Shown one piece after another: positions 1-5,697 of a stretch of DNA of 5,697 nt. The stretch lies in contig JAQVPT010000240.1 of assembly GCA_028701945.1 (NCBI GenBank), positions 1-5,697 on the forward strand, in the 5' to 3' direction. The translations under genes were made by a program, and so were the position numbers. Under the pieces are notes generated by a model, which ran no database searches, was not told where the DNA came from, and saw only the letters and a list, made by a program, of their open reading frames with translations. The stretch is from Bacteroidales bacterium (GTDB taxonomy: Bacteria; Bacteroidota; Bacteroidia; Bacteroidales; ML635J-15). The number at the start of each line of letters is the position of its first letter. The stretch's first letter is position 1.

Positions 1-585
1 TAGTATTACCTCTTTTATGATATCCTCTAATAAAGACATTATTTCGATTGATGTTTTTGTGTCAAGATTTCCAGTTGGTTCGTCAGCTAGTATTATCGAA
101 GGTTCGTTCACCAAAGCTCTGGCAACGGCAACACGCTGTCTTTGACCTCCCGACAATTCATTTGGTTTATGCAGTGTTCGGTCTGTTAATCCTACATCTT
201 CCATTACTTTATCGACTCTTGCCATTCTGTTTTTACGAGGCATACCCGCATACACTAATGGAAGCATTACATTTTCAAAAGCTGTATATCGTGGCAACAA
301 GTTAAATGTTTGAAACACAAAACCAATTTCCTTATTTCGAGTATTTGCAAGTTCATTGTCTGTCATGTCGCTTACATCTGTTCCATTAAGGACATAAGTC
401 CCTTTGGTTATTGTATCTAAACAACCAATAATATTCATTAATGTTGACTTTCCGCTACCCGAAGGTCCCATAATTGCGACATATTCATTCTCCCCAATAT
501 TTATACTAACATCCCGTAAAGCTTCAACAGTTATGGTACCTACGTAATAATTTTTTACAATATTTTTGAGTTCAATTATTTCCAT
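1..585 (-). CDS. ABC transporter ATP-binding protein, MacB/LolD/FtsE type (C-terminus beyond left edge)
   Basis: This is the cytoplasmic ATPase subunit of an ABC transporter of the MacB/LolD family, which normally pairs with FtsX-like membrane proteins to extrude substrates or release lipoproteins; the substrate cannot be told here. The ATG at 583-585 opens MEIIELKNIVKNYY, a typical start for the family. Seen in order: Walker A GPSGSGKST (residues 40-48), Q-loop glutamine Q92 in GFVFQTFNLLP, signature LSGGQ (144-148), Walker B ILADEP with D168 and catalytic E169, and D-loop GNLD (172-175). The H-loop histidine would lie beyond the window. The last visible residues read KEVIL where the family has a KEGNT-like stretch, and adding one G restores that reading, so a frameshift or sequence error near bases 10-11 is possible. 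A -7 promoter element lies 55-63 bp upstream. The family call is secure; MacB versus LolD is not decided. Confidence 0.93.
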   Translation of the reverse strand, partial: MEIIELKNIVKNYYVGTITVEALRDVSINIGENEYVAIMGPSGSGKSTLMNIIGCLDTITKGTYVLNGTDVSDMTDNELANTRNKEIGFVFQTFNLLPRYTAFENVMLPLVYAGMPRKNRMARVDKVMEDVGLTDRTLHKPNELSGGQRQRVAVARALVNEPSIILADEPTGNLDTKTSIEIMSLLEDIIKEVIL

Positions 586-640
586 TGTATGATAATTTGA
601 GATTTCTTGTTAAGTTTCTTCCGATAACTTTATTTGGGTT

Positions 641-648
641 CAAATTTA
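641..648 (-). promoter_or_regulatory. Putative Bacteroidota-type -7 promoter element for the ABC ATPase gene
   Basis: On the minus strand these bases read TAAATTTG, an exact match to the TAnnTTTG -7 consensus of the Bacteroidota primary sigma factor. It would give a 5' leader of roughly 50 nt before the ATG at 585. A possible -33 TTG lies about 24 bp upstream, slightly farther than the usual spacing, so the -33 part is weak. The motif is short and the region AT-rich, so a chance match is possible. Confidence 0.4.
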
Positions 649-701
649 ATATTTTATTTTAAAAACTCATCGCAACTTTTATTGTTTTTTAGTTATACTA
701 T

Positions 702-946
702 AAACAAAGAAAAAAACCTAATAAACAGAGACTTGTGAACTTTGTGAATTCGTAGTGTCCATTGTGGTTTATTTTTTACCACTAAGAGCACAAGGAAATA
801 ACACGAAGAACACAAAGAAAAAAAGAGAAAGTAGAACAGAGACTTGTCAACTTTGTGAATTCGTAGTGTCCTTTGTGGTTTCTTTTTTACCACTAAGAGC
901 ACAAGGAAATAACACGAAGAACACAAAGAAAAAAAGGATAAAATAG
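702..946. repeat. Tandem 111-112 bp imperfect palindromic repeats, with a fragment of a third copy
   Basis: Two head-to-tail units lie at 724-834 (111 bp) and 835-946 (112 bp). They differ at only three positions in roughly the first 95 bases, then diverge in the A-rich tail. Each unit is itself an imperfect inverted repeat: CTTTGTG (740-746; 851-857) pairs with CACAAAG (811-817; 922-928), and GTGGT (764-768; 875-879) pairs with ACCAC (778-782; 889-893) around a T-rich loop of 9 bases. Between these, both arms carry related TTCGT and TCCTTTGTG-like words. An A-rich piece at 702-723 (AAACAAAGAAAAAAA) resembles the tail of a unit and may be the remnant of an earlier copy. The unit type resembles dispersed non-coding repeats seen in bacterial genomes, but this cannot be confirmed from one window. 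Both strands are open across the units only because of the repeat; I do not call genes here. Confidence 0.85.
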
Positions 947-958
947 AACGCTAACCAT

Positions 959-1822
959 TTACAACTTATTCACAAATTTTAAATAAAAATTCCCTTTTGG
1001 CAAATCTTTATAATTTTTAAAAATTAAGCCAACACGAAAAATGTTTGCGTTAAAAGCGTCTTTGTTTTTGTTGCAGAGATTTTTCCAGCCTCTATACATA
1101 TCTGTTGACCAATTAATATCATCAATTATATAAATACATTTATCTGAAGCAAGGTTTTCGTTTAAATAATCATAGTATTTTATCAAACTTTTTGAATTAT
1201 GATTACCATCTATATATATAAGGTCAAATTTTTGTCCAGCTAACTCATTATTATCAAAAACCGCATCAAAATTATTATTGATAAAATCTACATTCATTAT
1301 GCCTTTTTGTGCAAATTGTGTTTTTGTGAACTTATGCGTTTCTGGACATGCTTCGATACTGGTAACGTTAATGTTTTTACCAGCAAGTGCAAAATACATT
1401 GTTCCAACACCAAGTGAAGTGCCAAGTTCAAGCACTGATTTTACAGCGTACTCCTGAACAATTTTTTGAAATAACATTCCGTGTTTCTTTTCTGCAGCAG
1501 ACGTTTTTGCAATTTTACTAATAATTCTTTTGGGCGATTTTAATGTCTTTGAACCTGTTCCACAATCAAAAATCTCAATTAAATTATGATTAGACAACAA
1601 TTCGTTACGATAATCTTCAACCGATAATGCACTATATGAGGTCAAATATTGATTTAAAATATAATTTTCAAAATTATCACCTCCAGCCGCATTGTTTTTT
1701 AGCCTCAACGAGTAAAATATGTTTCCGGGAAACTTCAAATAATTTTTATCTTTGTAATTATTAATAATTTGTAAAAATAATAAAAAGGAATAAATTTCCA
1801 CTCGGAATAGAACATTATGCAC
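959..1822 (-). CDS. Class I SAM-dependent methyltransferase (O-methyltransferase-like); start uncertain
   Basis: This is a Rossmann-fold methyltransferase transferring a methyl group from S-adenosylmethionine; the acceptor is unknown. With the longest frame (GTG at 1822, 287 aa) the SAM-binding motif I is VLELGTSLGVGT (130-141), the acidic ribose-binding residue is E157 in IEACP, motif IV is FDLIYIDGNH (199-208), and a later acidic strand reads IIDDINWS (232-239). Upstream, YRNELLSN and the FDCGTGSK stretch (71-92) resemble a type I recall from Bacteroidota methyltransferases. The start is doubtful: there is no in-frame ATG before residue 116, the GTG overlaps the divergent recG start by 6 bp, and a good recG promoter element lies inside codons 23-26. 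TTG codons at L29 (1736-1738) or L39 (1706-1708) are alternatives, giving 259 or 249 aa. No clear ribosome binding site distinguishes them. The stop is followed within 13 bp by the palindromic repeats. Confidence 0.85.
   Translation of the reverse strand: MHNVLFRVEIYSFLLFLQIINNYKDKNYLKFPGNIFYSLRLKNNAAGGDNFENYILNQYLTSYSALSVEDYRNELLSNHNLIEIFDCGTGSKTLKSPKRIISKIAKTSAAEKKHGMLFQKIVQEYAVKSVLELGTSLGVGTMYFALAGKNINVTSIEACPETHKFTKTQFAQKGIMNVDFINNNFDAVFDNNELAGQKFDLIYIDGNHNSKSLIKYYDYLNENLASDKCIYIIDDINWSTDMYRGWKNLCNKNKDAFNANIFRVGLIFKNYKDLPKGNFYLKFVNKL
1747..1754 (+). promoter_or_regulatory. Putative Bacteroidota-type -7 promoter element for recG
   Basis: The plus strand reads TATCTTTG, an exact TAnnTTTG match, 62 bp before the recG ATG. 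A TTTC at 1722-1725 sits 21 bp upstream, close to a TTTG -33 box at acceptable spacing. It lies within the long reading of the divergent methyltransferase gene, which is one reason to doubt that gene's longest start. The 13-bp perfect inverted repeat GTTTCCGGGAAAC (1721-1733) overlaps the -33 position and could be an operator, though it also encodes methyltransferase residues. Confidence 0.45.
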
Positions 1823-3928
1823 AAAATACTTGATACCGAAATAACTTATCTTACCGGAGTAGGTCCCAAAAAGGCAGAACTTCTAAAAGATGAACTTGGT
1901 ATCGAAACTTTTGCTGATTTATTATTCCACTTTCCTTACCGATATATTGACAGAAGCAAATTTTATAAGATAAGTGATTTAAATAAAGACTTGCCATACA
2001 TACAGGTTAAAGGAAAATTCACACATTTTGAAACAAGCAGTATCGGCAAAGGACGAAAGAAACTAACTGGCTATTTCGGCGATGAAACTGGTATAGTGGA
2101 GATTATTTGGTTTCAATCTACAAACTGGATAGTAAGTTCTTTAAAGAAAACCGAAGAATATGTTGTTTTTGGTAAACCTACAAGTTTTGGCAATCAAATA
2201 AACATTGTTCATCCAGATATAGAGAATTACAATAAATGGCAACAGAAACTTGTAAATGCTCTGTATCCGCAATATAGCTCAACCGAAAAACTAAATCAAT
2301 CCTACCTACATTCAAAAGCAATTCAAAAGTTGGTGGACACTTTGCTCAAAAAAGTTAAGGGTCATATTTATGAAACGCTGCCTGTTTATCTAAGAACAAA
2401 GTACAATCTAAAAAGTCTTGAAGAAAGCCTTTTTGAAATACATTTTCCCACCAGTATTGCTGTGCTAAACCAAGCTCAGTATAGAATTAAATTTGAAGAG
2501 CTTTTTTATATTCAATTAAATTTACTTCAAGCAAAACAAAGACGCAAAGAATCGTCAATAGGTTTTGTGTTTGACAGGTCGAAAGACAAACTTGTAAAAG
2601 AATGTTTTTTTAGGAAAATTCCTTTTGACTTGACAAATGCTCAAACCCGAGTAATGAAAGAAATAAGACAGGACTTGATATCTGGCAAACAAATGAACCG
2701 ATTATTGCAGGGAGATGTGGGCAGCGGTAAAACTTTGGTTGCATTATTAACAGCACTAATTGCAATTGATAATGGCTATCAAGCGTGCATTATGGCTCCT
2801 ACCGAGATATTAGCACAACAACATTACAGGTCTATTTCAAAATTTCTTGATGGACTCGAAATTAATCTTGATTTATTGACAGGTTCAGTTAAGAAAAAAG
2901 ACAGAACTCGTATTCACGCAAATCTTGTGTCAGGAGAACTTAATTTGCTTATCGGCACTCATGCAGTCATCGAAGATACTGTTGAATTTAATAATCTCGG
3001 AATGGTGGTTATTGATGAGCAGCACAGATTTGGAGTCGAGCAAAGAGCAAAACTTTGGAAAAAGAACAATCTACCACCACATATATTGATTATGACCGCA
3101 ACACCTATTCCACGTACTTTGGCAATGACCTTATACGGCGATTTGGATGTGTCAGTAATTGATGAACTTCCGCCTGGCAGAACACCAATAATAACAAAAC
3201 ATTTTAAAGATAAAGATAGATTAAGAGTTTTCGGTTTCATAAAAAAGCAAATCGCTTTAGGCAGACAGATTTATGTTGTATTTCCGTTAATTACCGAATC
3301 GGAAAATATGGATTACAAAGATTTAGAGGATGGAGTAGAAGGATACAGTAGAGCTTTCCCGATTCCCGATTATCAAATATCAGTTTTACACGGCCGAATG
3401 AAACCAGACCAAAAAGAATTTTCGATGAATATATTCGAAAAAGGCACAACCGATATTATGATTGCCACAACAGTTATCGAGGTTGGCGTAGATGTTCCAA
3501 ATGCTTCGTTAATGATAATTGAATCTGCTGAAAGATTTGGATTATCACAACTTCACCAATTAAGAGGACGAGTTGGTAGAGGTTCTGACCAATCATATTG
3601 TTTTTTAATGACAGGCGAAAATTTAGGCGAAAATGCATATAATCGTATCCTTTCAATGGTAAATTCTACCGATGGATTTGAAATAGCAGAAACAGACCTT
3701 AAATTACGAGGCCCCGGAGATTTGGAAGGCAAACAACAAAGTGGTTTTACATTCGATCTTAAAATGGCAAATCTTAGTCGAGACGGTCAATTACTACAAT
3801 ATGTTAAAGATATAGCCTCAGAAATACTAGAAATAGATCCTGAACTTGAAAAATCAGAAAACCATGTTCTCGCAGCACAATTAAAAGAACAAAATAAAGG
3901 AAAAATTGATTTGAGTAAGATTAGTTGA
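1817..3928 (+). CDS. recG: ATP-dependent DNA helicase RecG, complete
   Basis: RecG is a superfamily 2 double-stranded DNA translocase that regresses stalled replication forks and remodels Holliday junctions and R-loops. At 703 aa it is close to the 693 aa of the E. coli protein. The N-terminal part has a helix-hairpin-helix-like LTGVGPKKA (12-20) and FHFPYRYIDRS (37-47), followed by the OB-fold wedge domain at roughly 60-140. The helicase core shows Walker A GDVGSGKT (299-306), motif Ia APTEILAQQH (327-336), IGTHAV (379-384), Walker B DEQH (400-403), motif III TATPIPRT (427-434), motif V TTVIEVGVDVPNA (551-563) and motif VI QLRGRVGRG (581-589). The RecG-specific segment with LRGPGD (630-635) and the C-terminal tail are intact. 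The ATG at 1817 has GGAA nine bases upstream, a weak ribosome binding site, and the N-terminus fits the family. No gene follows on the same strand, so it is probably monocistronic. Confidence 0.98.
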   Translation: MHKILDTEITYLTGVGPKKAELLKDELGIETFADLLFHFPYRYIDRSKFYKISDLNKDLPYIQVKGKFTHFETSSIGKGRKKLTGYFGDETGIVEIIWFQSTNWIVSSLKKTEEYVVFGKPTSFGNQINIVHPDIENYNKWQQKLVNALYPQYSSTEKLNQSYLHSKAIQKLVDTLLKKVKGHIYETLPVYLRTKYNLKSLEESLFEIHFPTSIAVLNQAQYRIKFEELFYIQLNLLQAKQRRKESSIGFVFDRSKDKLVKECFFRKIPFDLTNAQTRVMKEIRQDLISGKQMNRLLQGDVGSGKTLVALLTALIAIDNGYQACIMAPTEILAQQHYRSISKFLDGLEINLDLLTGSVKKKDRTRIHANLVSGELNLLIGTHAVIEDTVEFNNLGMVVIDEQHRFGVEQRAKLWKKNNLPPHILIMTATPIPRTLAMTLYGDLDVSVIDELPPGRTPIITKHFKDKDRLRVFGFIKKQIALGRQIYVVFPLITESENMDYKDLEDGVEGYSRAFPIPDYQISVLHGRMKPDQKEFSMNIFEKGTTDIMIATTVIEVGVDVPNASLMIIESAERFGLSQLHQLRGRVGRGSDQSYCFLMTGENLGENAYNRILSMVNSTDGFEIAETDLKLRGPGDLEGKQQSGFTFDLKMANLSRDGQLLQYVKDIASEILEIDPELEKSENHVLAAQLKEQNKGKIDLSKIS

Positions 3929-3938
3929 AAATGAGTTG

Positions 3939-4006
3939 ATCAGTTTATCAGTTTAGAGGTTCATCAGTTCATCGGTTTGTCGGTTTGAACTCTCAGTTAG
4001 CGGTTT
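3939..4006. repeat. Degenerate 8-bp tandem repeat array, unit about ATCAGTTT
   Basis: Starting 11 bp after the recG stop, six octamers run in exact phase from 3939 to 3986: ATCAGTTT, ATCAGTTT, AGAGGTTC, ATCAGTTC, ATCGGTTT, GTCGGTTT. After a short break two more related words follow, CTCAGTTA at 3992-3999 and AGCGGTTT at 3999-4006. The shared core is TC(A/G)GTT. The 8-bp period is not a multiple of three, so it does not look like a coding repeat, and the lack of unique spacers excludes CRISPR. Confidence 0.75.
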
Positions 4007-4166
4007 CCAGAACATATAACGCCTACGTCAAAATTAAAGAAGCTGCAATTTATTTCATATTAGTTTGTATTTTAACCCAAAGACATGAGATTAACAATGA
4101 AACAGATATTGGATAATTGAACCATTTTTTTACCTTAAGTTCATTTATAAGTTTTTCTTTGTACAT

Positions 4167-4182
4167 AACAAAAATTTTTGTT
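4167..4182. repeat. 16-bp perfect AT-rich palindrome
   Basis: AACAAAAATTTTTGTT is its own reverse complement. It has no loop, so as RNA it would form only a poor hairpin; a protein-binding site or chance in AT-rich DNA are both possible. On the minus strand it ends immediately before the ATG of the doubtful 38-codon frame at 4050-4166. Confidence 0.5.
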
Positions 4183-4291
4183 TTAGTAGCTGTAAAAGTT
4201 GAACCTCTTATTTCAGGTGTAATTATTAGCTAATTATTTTGTTTATTTATGATATTGCCTCTACAATGTGTTGTTTGTTCGTAGTTCTTTT

Positions 4292-4879
4292 TTAGTTTTC
4301 ATAGTCGATGTCTAATTGATATTTTAAAAGCAGTCCCTCAAGTTGAAAAGCTGAAAACTTAGCTTTTTTTAAATTATTAAATTCAGGGTCTATTGAAAAG
4401 TTTGTGGCACTTCTAAAGTCAGCTTTTTCTAGCAAAGTATTGGAAAATGTTGCTCCTGTCAAATCTGTTTCAGTAAAAAGAGCTGCGGTTAAATCTGCTT
4501 CCGAGAAATCTACTTCTTTTAATGAACATTTCAAAAACTTTGTTTTCTTTAATTTGGTTCCATAAAAAGTGCAATAATCCATAATGCAATTGTCAAAACT
4601 GAATGAAAACATGAATTTATTGCATCTGGTAAAATCAACACCTAAAATTTTACAGTTTTTAAAACTTGCATTTCTAAATCCAGCATCATAAATTGATGTC
4701 ATCGTAAAATTGCAATTATCAAACGAGCAATCTTCAAAACTATTAGTTTGGAGGTCACTTTTGGTGAAGTTACATTCATAAAATTCACACTTATTGAAAT
4801 CCCTATTTCTAAGGATCTTTTCTTCATAGTCAACACTTGTAAATACTTTTTTTTCGTGATATATTGTTTCGTTTGTCAT
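4292..4879 (-). CDS. Pentapeptide-repeat protein (right-handed beta-helix), 195 aa
   Basis: The protein is built of A(D/N)LXX-type five-residue repeats that fold into a right-handed quadrilateral beta-helix. Repeats run from about residue 28 (FNKCEFYECNFTKSDL) to about 157, with a central phenylalanine or leucine every five residues, for example VDFSEADLTAALFTETDL (123-140). The tail FSIDPEFNNLKKAKFS followed by EGLLLKY is not repetitive and resembles the C-terminal end of the Qnr-like and related small soluble pentapeptide proteins. There is no signal peptide or membrane segment, so it is probably cytoplasmic. Some members (Qnr, MfpA) bind DNA gyrase, but I do not see enough to assign that role. 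The ATG at 4877-4879 is the natural start; no Shine-Dalgarno or TAnnTTTG element is visible in the 118-bp gap upstream, so it may be expressed by readthrough from enolase past the hairpin, or from an unrecognised promoter. Confidence 0.9.
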   Translation of the reverse strand: MTNETIYHEKKVFTSVDYEEKILRNRDFNKCEFYECNFTKSDLQTNSFEDCSFDNCNFTMTSIYDAGFRNASFKNCKILGVDFTRCNKFMFSFSFDNCIMDYCTFYGTKLKKTKFLKCSLKEVDFSEADLTAALFTETDLTGATFSNTLLEKADFRSATNFSIDPEFNNLKKAKFSAFQLEGLLLKYQLDIDYEN

Positions 4880-4892
4880 TTTATAAAATTTT

Positions 4893-4970
4893 CAAAAGCG
4901 GTTCGGCGGATTTTTGCAAGTGAAATTACTTTCAAAGTTCTTGCAAAACTCCGCATATACCGCCTGTTGT
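4893..4970 (-). terminator. Large imperfect hairpin between enolase and the pentapeptide gene; possible terminator
   Basis: The left arm at 4898-4920 and right arm at 4940-4963 are inverted copies. TTTTGCAAG pairs with CTTGCAAAA, then one mismatch, then GCGGA with TCCGC, then a 4-by-5 internal loop, then GCGG with CCGC; CAA/TTG words at 4893-4895 and 4968-4970 may extend it. The 19-base loop holds a small inverted repeat, TGAAA-ttac-TTTCA (4921-4934). Read on the minus strand, the structure begins about 28 bases after the enolase stop and is followed by TTTTGAAAATTTT, so it could end enolase transcripts. It is much longer than a usual intrinsic terminator and could be a mobile or dispersed element instead. 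Confidence 0.45.
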
Positions 4971-4997
4971 GTGTTGGGTGTTATTGATTTACTGTCA

Positions 4998-5697
4998 TTA
5001 TTTAGCGTTTTTAAATGCTTTAATGCCTGCAAATCTTGCTGTAGTTCCTAATTCATGTTCAATCCGCATGAGTTGATTAAATTTCTCGACACGTTCTCCA
5101 CGGCATCCACTACCAGTTTTTAAATGTCCTGCATTAATGGCAACTGTCAAATCTGAAATAAAGCTATCAACAGTTTCTCCACTTCGATGTGAAACAAAAC
5201 AATTATATGAATTTTTATTGGCTAGTTCAATCGTTTCAAGTGTTTCGGTAACTGTACCTATTTGATTAAGTTTAATTAAAATAGAATTTGCAACACCTTT
5301 TTTTATTCCTTCAGCAAGTAATAATTTATTTGTGCAGAACAAATCATCGCCCACGATTTCTGTTTTTTTACCTATAGCGTCTGTCAAGTTTTTCCAACCT
5401 TCCCAGTCATTTTCAGCCAAACCATCTTCAAGCAAAACAATTGGATATTGGTTTATCCAACTTTCCCAAAGTTTAACCATATCATCACTTGAAACTAATT
5501 TCTGTGAACTTTTGAAAAATTTATATTTCCCATCTTCCCACATTTCACTTGCAGCAGGGTCAAGACAGATACTTACATCTTTTCCAGGTTTATATCCAGC
5601 TTTAGTTATGCCTTCTAAAATCATTTCAACAGCTTGTTCATTCGATTTTAAATCAGGAGCAAACCCACCTTCATCACCGACACCTGTGCTTAGACCT
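4998..5697 (-). CDS. eno: Enolase (phosphopyruvate hydratase), C-terminal 232 residues; start beyond right edge
   Basis: Enolase converts 2-phosphoglycerate to phosphoenolpyruvate in glycolysis, in the cytoplasm. The frame is open to the right edge, so the gene continues out of the window; the ATG at 5624 is an internal methionine, not the start. The visible part begins GLSTGVGDEGGFAPDL and keeps the catalytic glutamate of GDEGG, the magnesium ligands in LDPAASE, LEDGL and VGDDLF, the catalytic lysine of LIKLNQ, SHRSGET, and the lysine of LKTGS. The C-terminus ends at FAGIKAFKNAK, as expected for a full-length enzyme. One small departure is CRGER just after KTGS, where most enolases have RS(E/D)R. 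About 200 N-terminal residues are missing by comparison with the usual length of about 430. The stop TAA is at 4998-5000, 118 bp from the pentapeptide gene on the same strand. Confidence 0.98.
   Translation of the reverse strand, partial: GLSTGVGDEGGFAPDLKSNEQAVEMILEGITKAGYKPGKDVSICLDPAASEMWEDGKYKFFKSSQKLVSSDDMVKLWESWINQYPIVLLEDGLAENDWEGWKNLTDAIGKKTEIVGDDLFCTNKLLLAEGIKKGVANSILIKLNQIGTVTETLETIELANKNSYNCFVSHRSGETVDSFISDLTVAINAGHLKTGSGCRGERVEKFNQLMRIEHELGTTARFAGIKAFKNAK

Larger units (their letters stand above)
3929..4291. other. Gene-poor gap between convergent recG and the pentapeptide gene
   Basis: I see no convincing gene in these 363 bases. They contain the octamer array (3939-4006), a 16-bp AT palindrome (4167-4182) and a 38-codon minus-strand frame (4050-4166) without recognisable homology. 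No classic GC-rich hairpin with a T tract is visible, so the terminators of the two converging genes are not identified. The rest is AT-rich with stop codons in every frame. Confidence 0.7.

Noticed and set aside
48..305. 85-codon plus-strand frame
   Set aside because: It lies antisense to the ABC ATPase, whose motifs are intact on the minus strand through the same bases.
693..946. Open frames on both strands, one encoding a repeated LCSSCYFLVLLVVK-like peptide
   Set aside because: They exist only because the palindromic repeat lacks stops in those frames; the peptide repetition mirrors the DNA repeat and no start signal or family resemblance is seen.
1813..1815. ATG on the minus strand as methyltransferase start
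   Set aside because: It is in a different frame from the methyltransferase and meets a stop after about 26 codons.
2959..3656. Two minus-strand frames inside recG
   Set aside because: They are antisense to conserved helicase motifs and have no recognisable features.
3939..4006. CRISPR array
   Set aside because: Units are 8 bp with no unique spacers and no cas genes nearby.
4893..4980. Canonical integron attC site
   Set aside because: Only one core-like GTTRRRY is present; the paired RYYYAAC is absent on the left side, and no integrase is in view. Kept only as a hypothesis to test.
4748..4987. 79-codon plus-strand frame across the pentapeptide start and hairpin
   Set aside because: It is antisense to the pentapeptide gene and runs through the hairpin; its hydrophobic look follows from AT-rich composition.

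Overview
This is an AT-rich stretch of chromosome, most likely from a member of the Bacteroidota. Three things suggest that: two upstream regions carry the TAnnTTTG -7 element used by the primary sigma factor of that phylum, strong Shine-Dalgarno sequences are largely absent, and the methyltransferase and pentapeptide-repeat proteins resemble types I associate with Bacteroidota. This is inference; no rRNA or other marker is present for a firm placement.

Layout. Bases 1-585 (minus strand, running off the left edge) encode the N-terminal 195 residues of a MacB/LolD-type ABC transporter ATPase, with a possible one-base frameshift at bases 10-11. Bases 586-958 hold no gene: first a probable promoter for the ATPase, then two tandem copies of a 111-112 bp imperfectly palindromic repeat preceded by a short fragment of a third. 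Bases 959-1822 (minus) encode a class I SAM-dependent methyltransferase whose true start is uncertain. Divergently, 1817-3928 (plus) encodes a complete RecG helicase. Bases 3929-4291 again lack a convincing gene; they contain an 8-bp tandem repeat array, a 16-bp perfect AT palindrome and one doubtful micro-ORF. Bases 4292-4879 (minus) encode a pentapeptide-repeat protein, separated by a large imperfect hairpin (about 4893-4970) from the C-terminal 232 residues of enolase (minus, running off the right edge).

The genes do not form an obvious functional operon. RecG (replication-fork and recombination repair) and enolase (glycolysis) are housekeeping genes; the ATPase belongs to a transporter whose membrane subunits are not in view; the methyltransferase and pentapeptide protein have unknown targets. 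The non-coding DNA is the more unusual part: three unrelated repeat or palindromic elements occupy the three gene-free gaps. I found no convincing defence system, CRISPR array, transposase, integrase or RNA gene, and I do not think the window shows a new multi-gene system.
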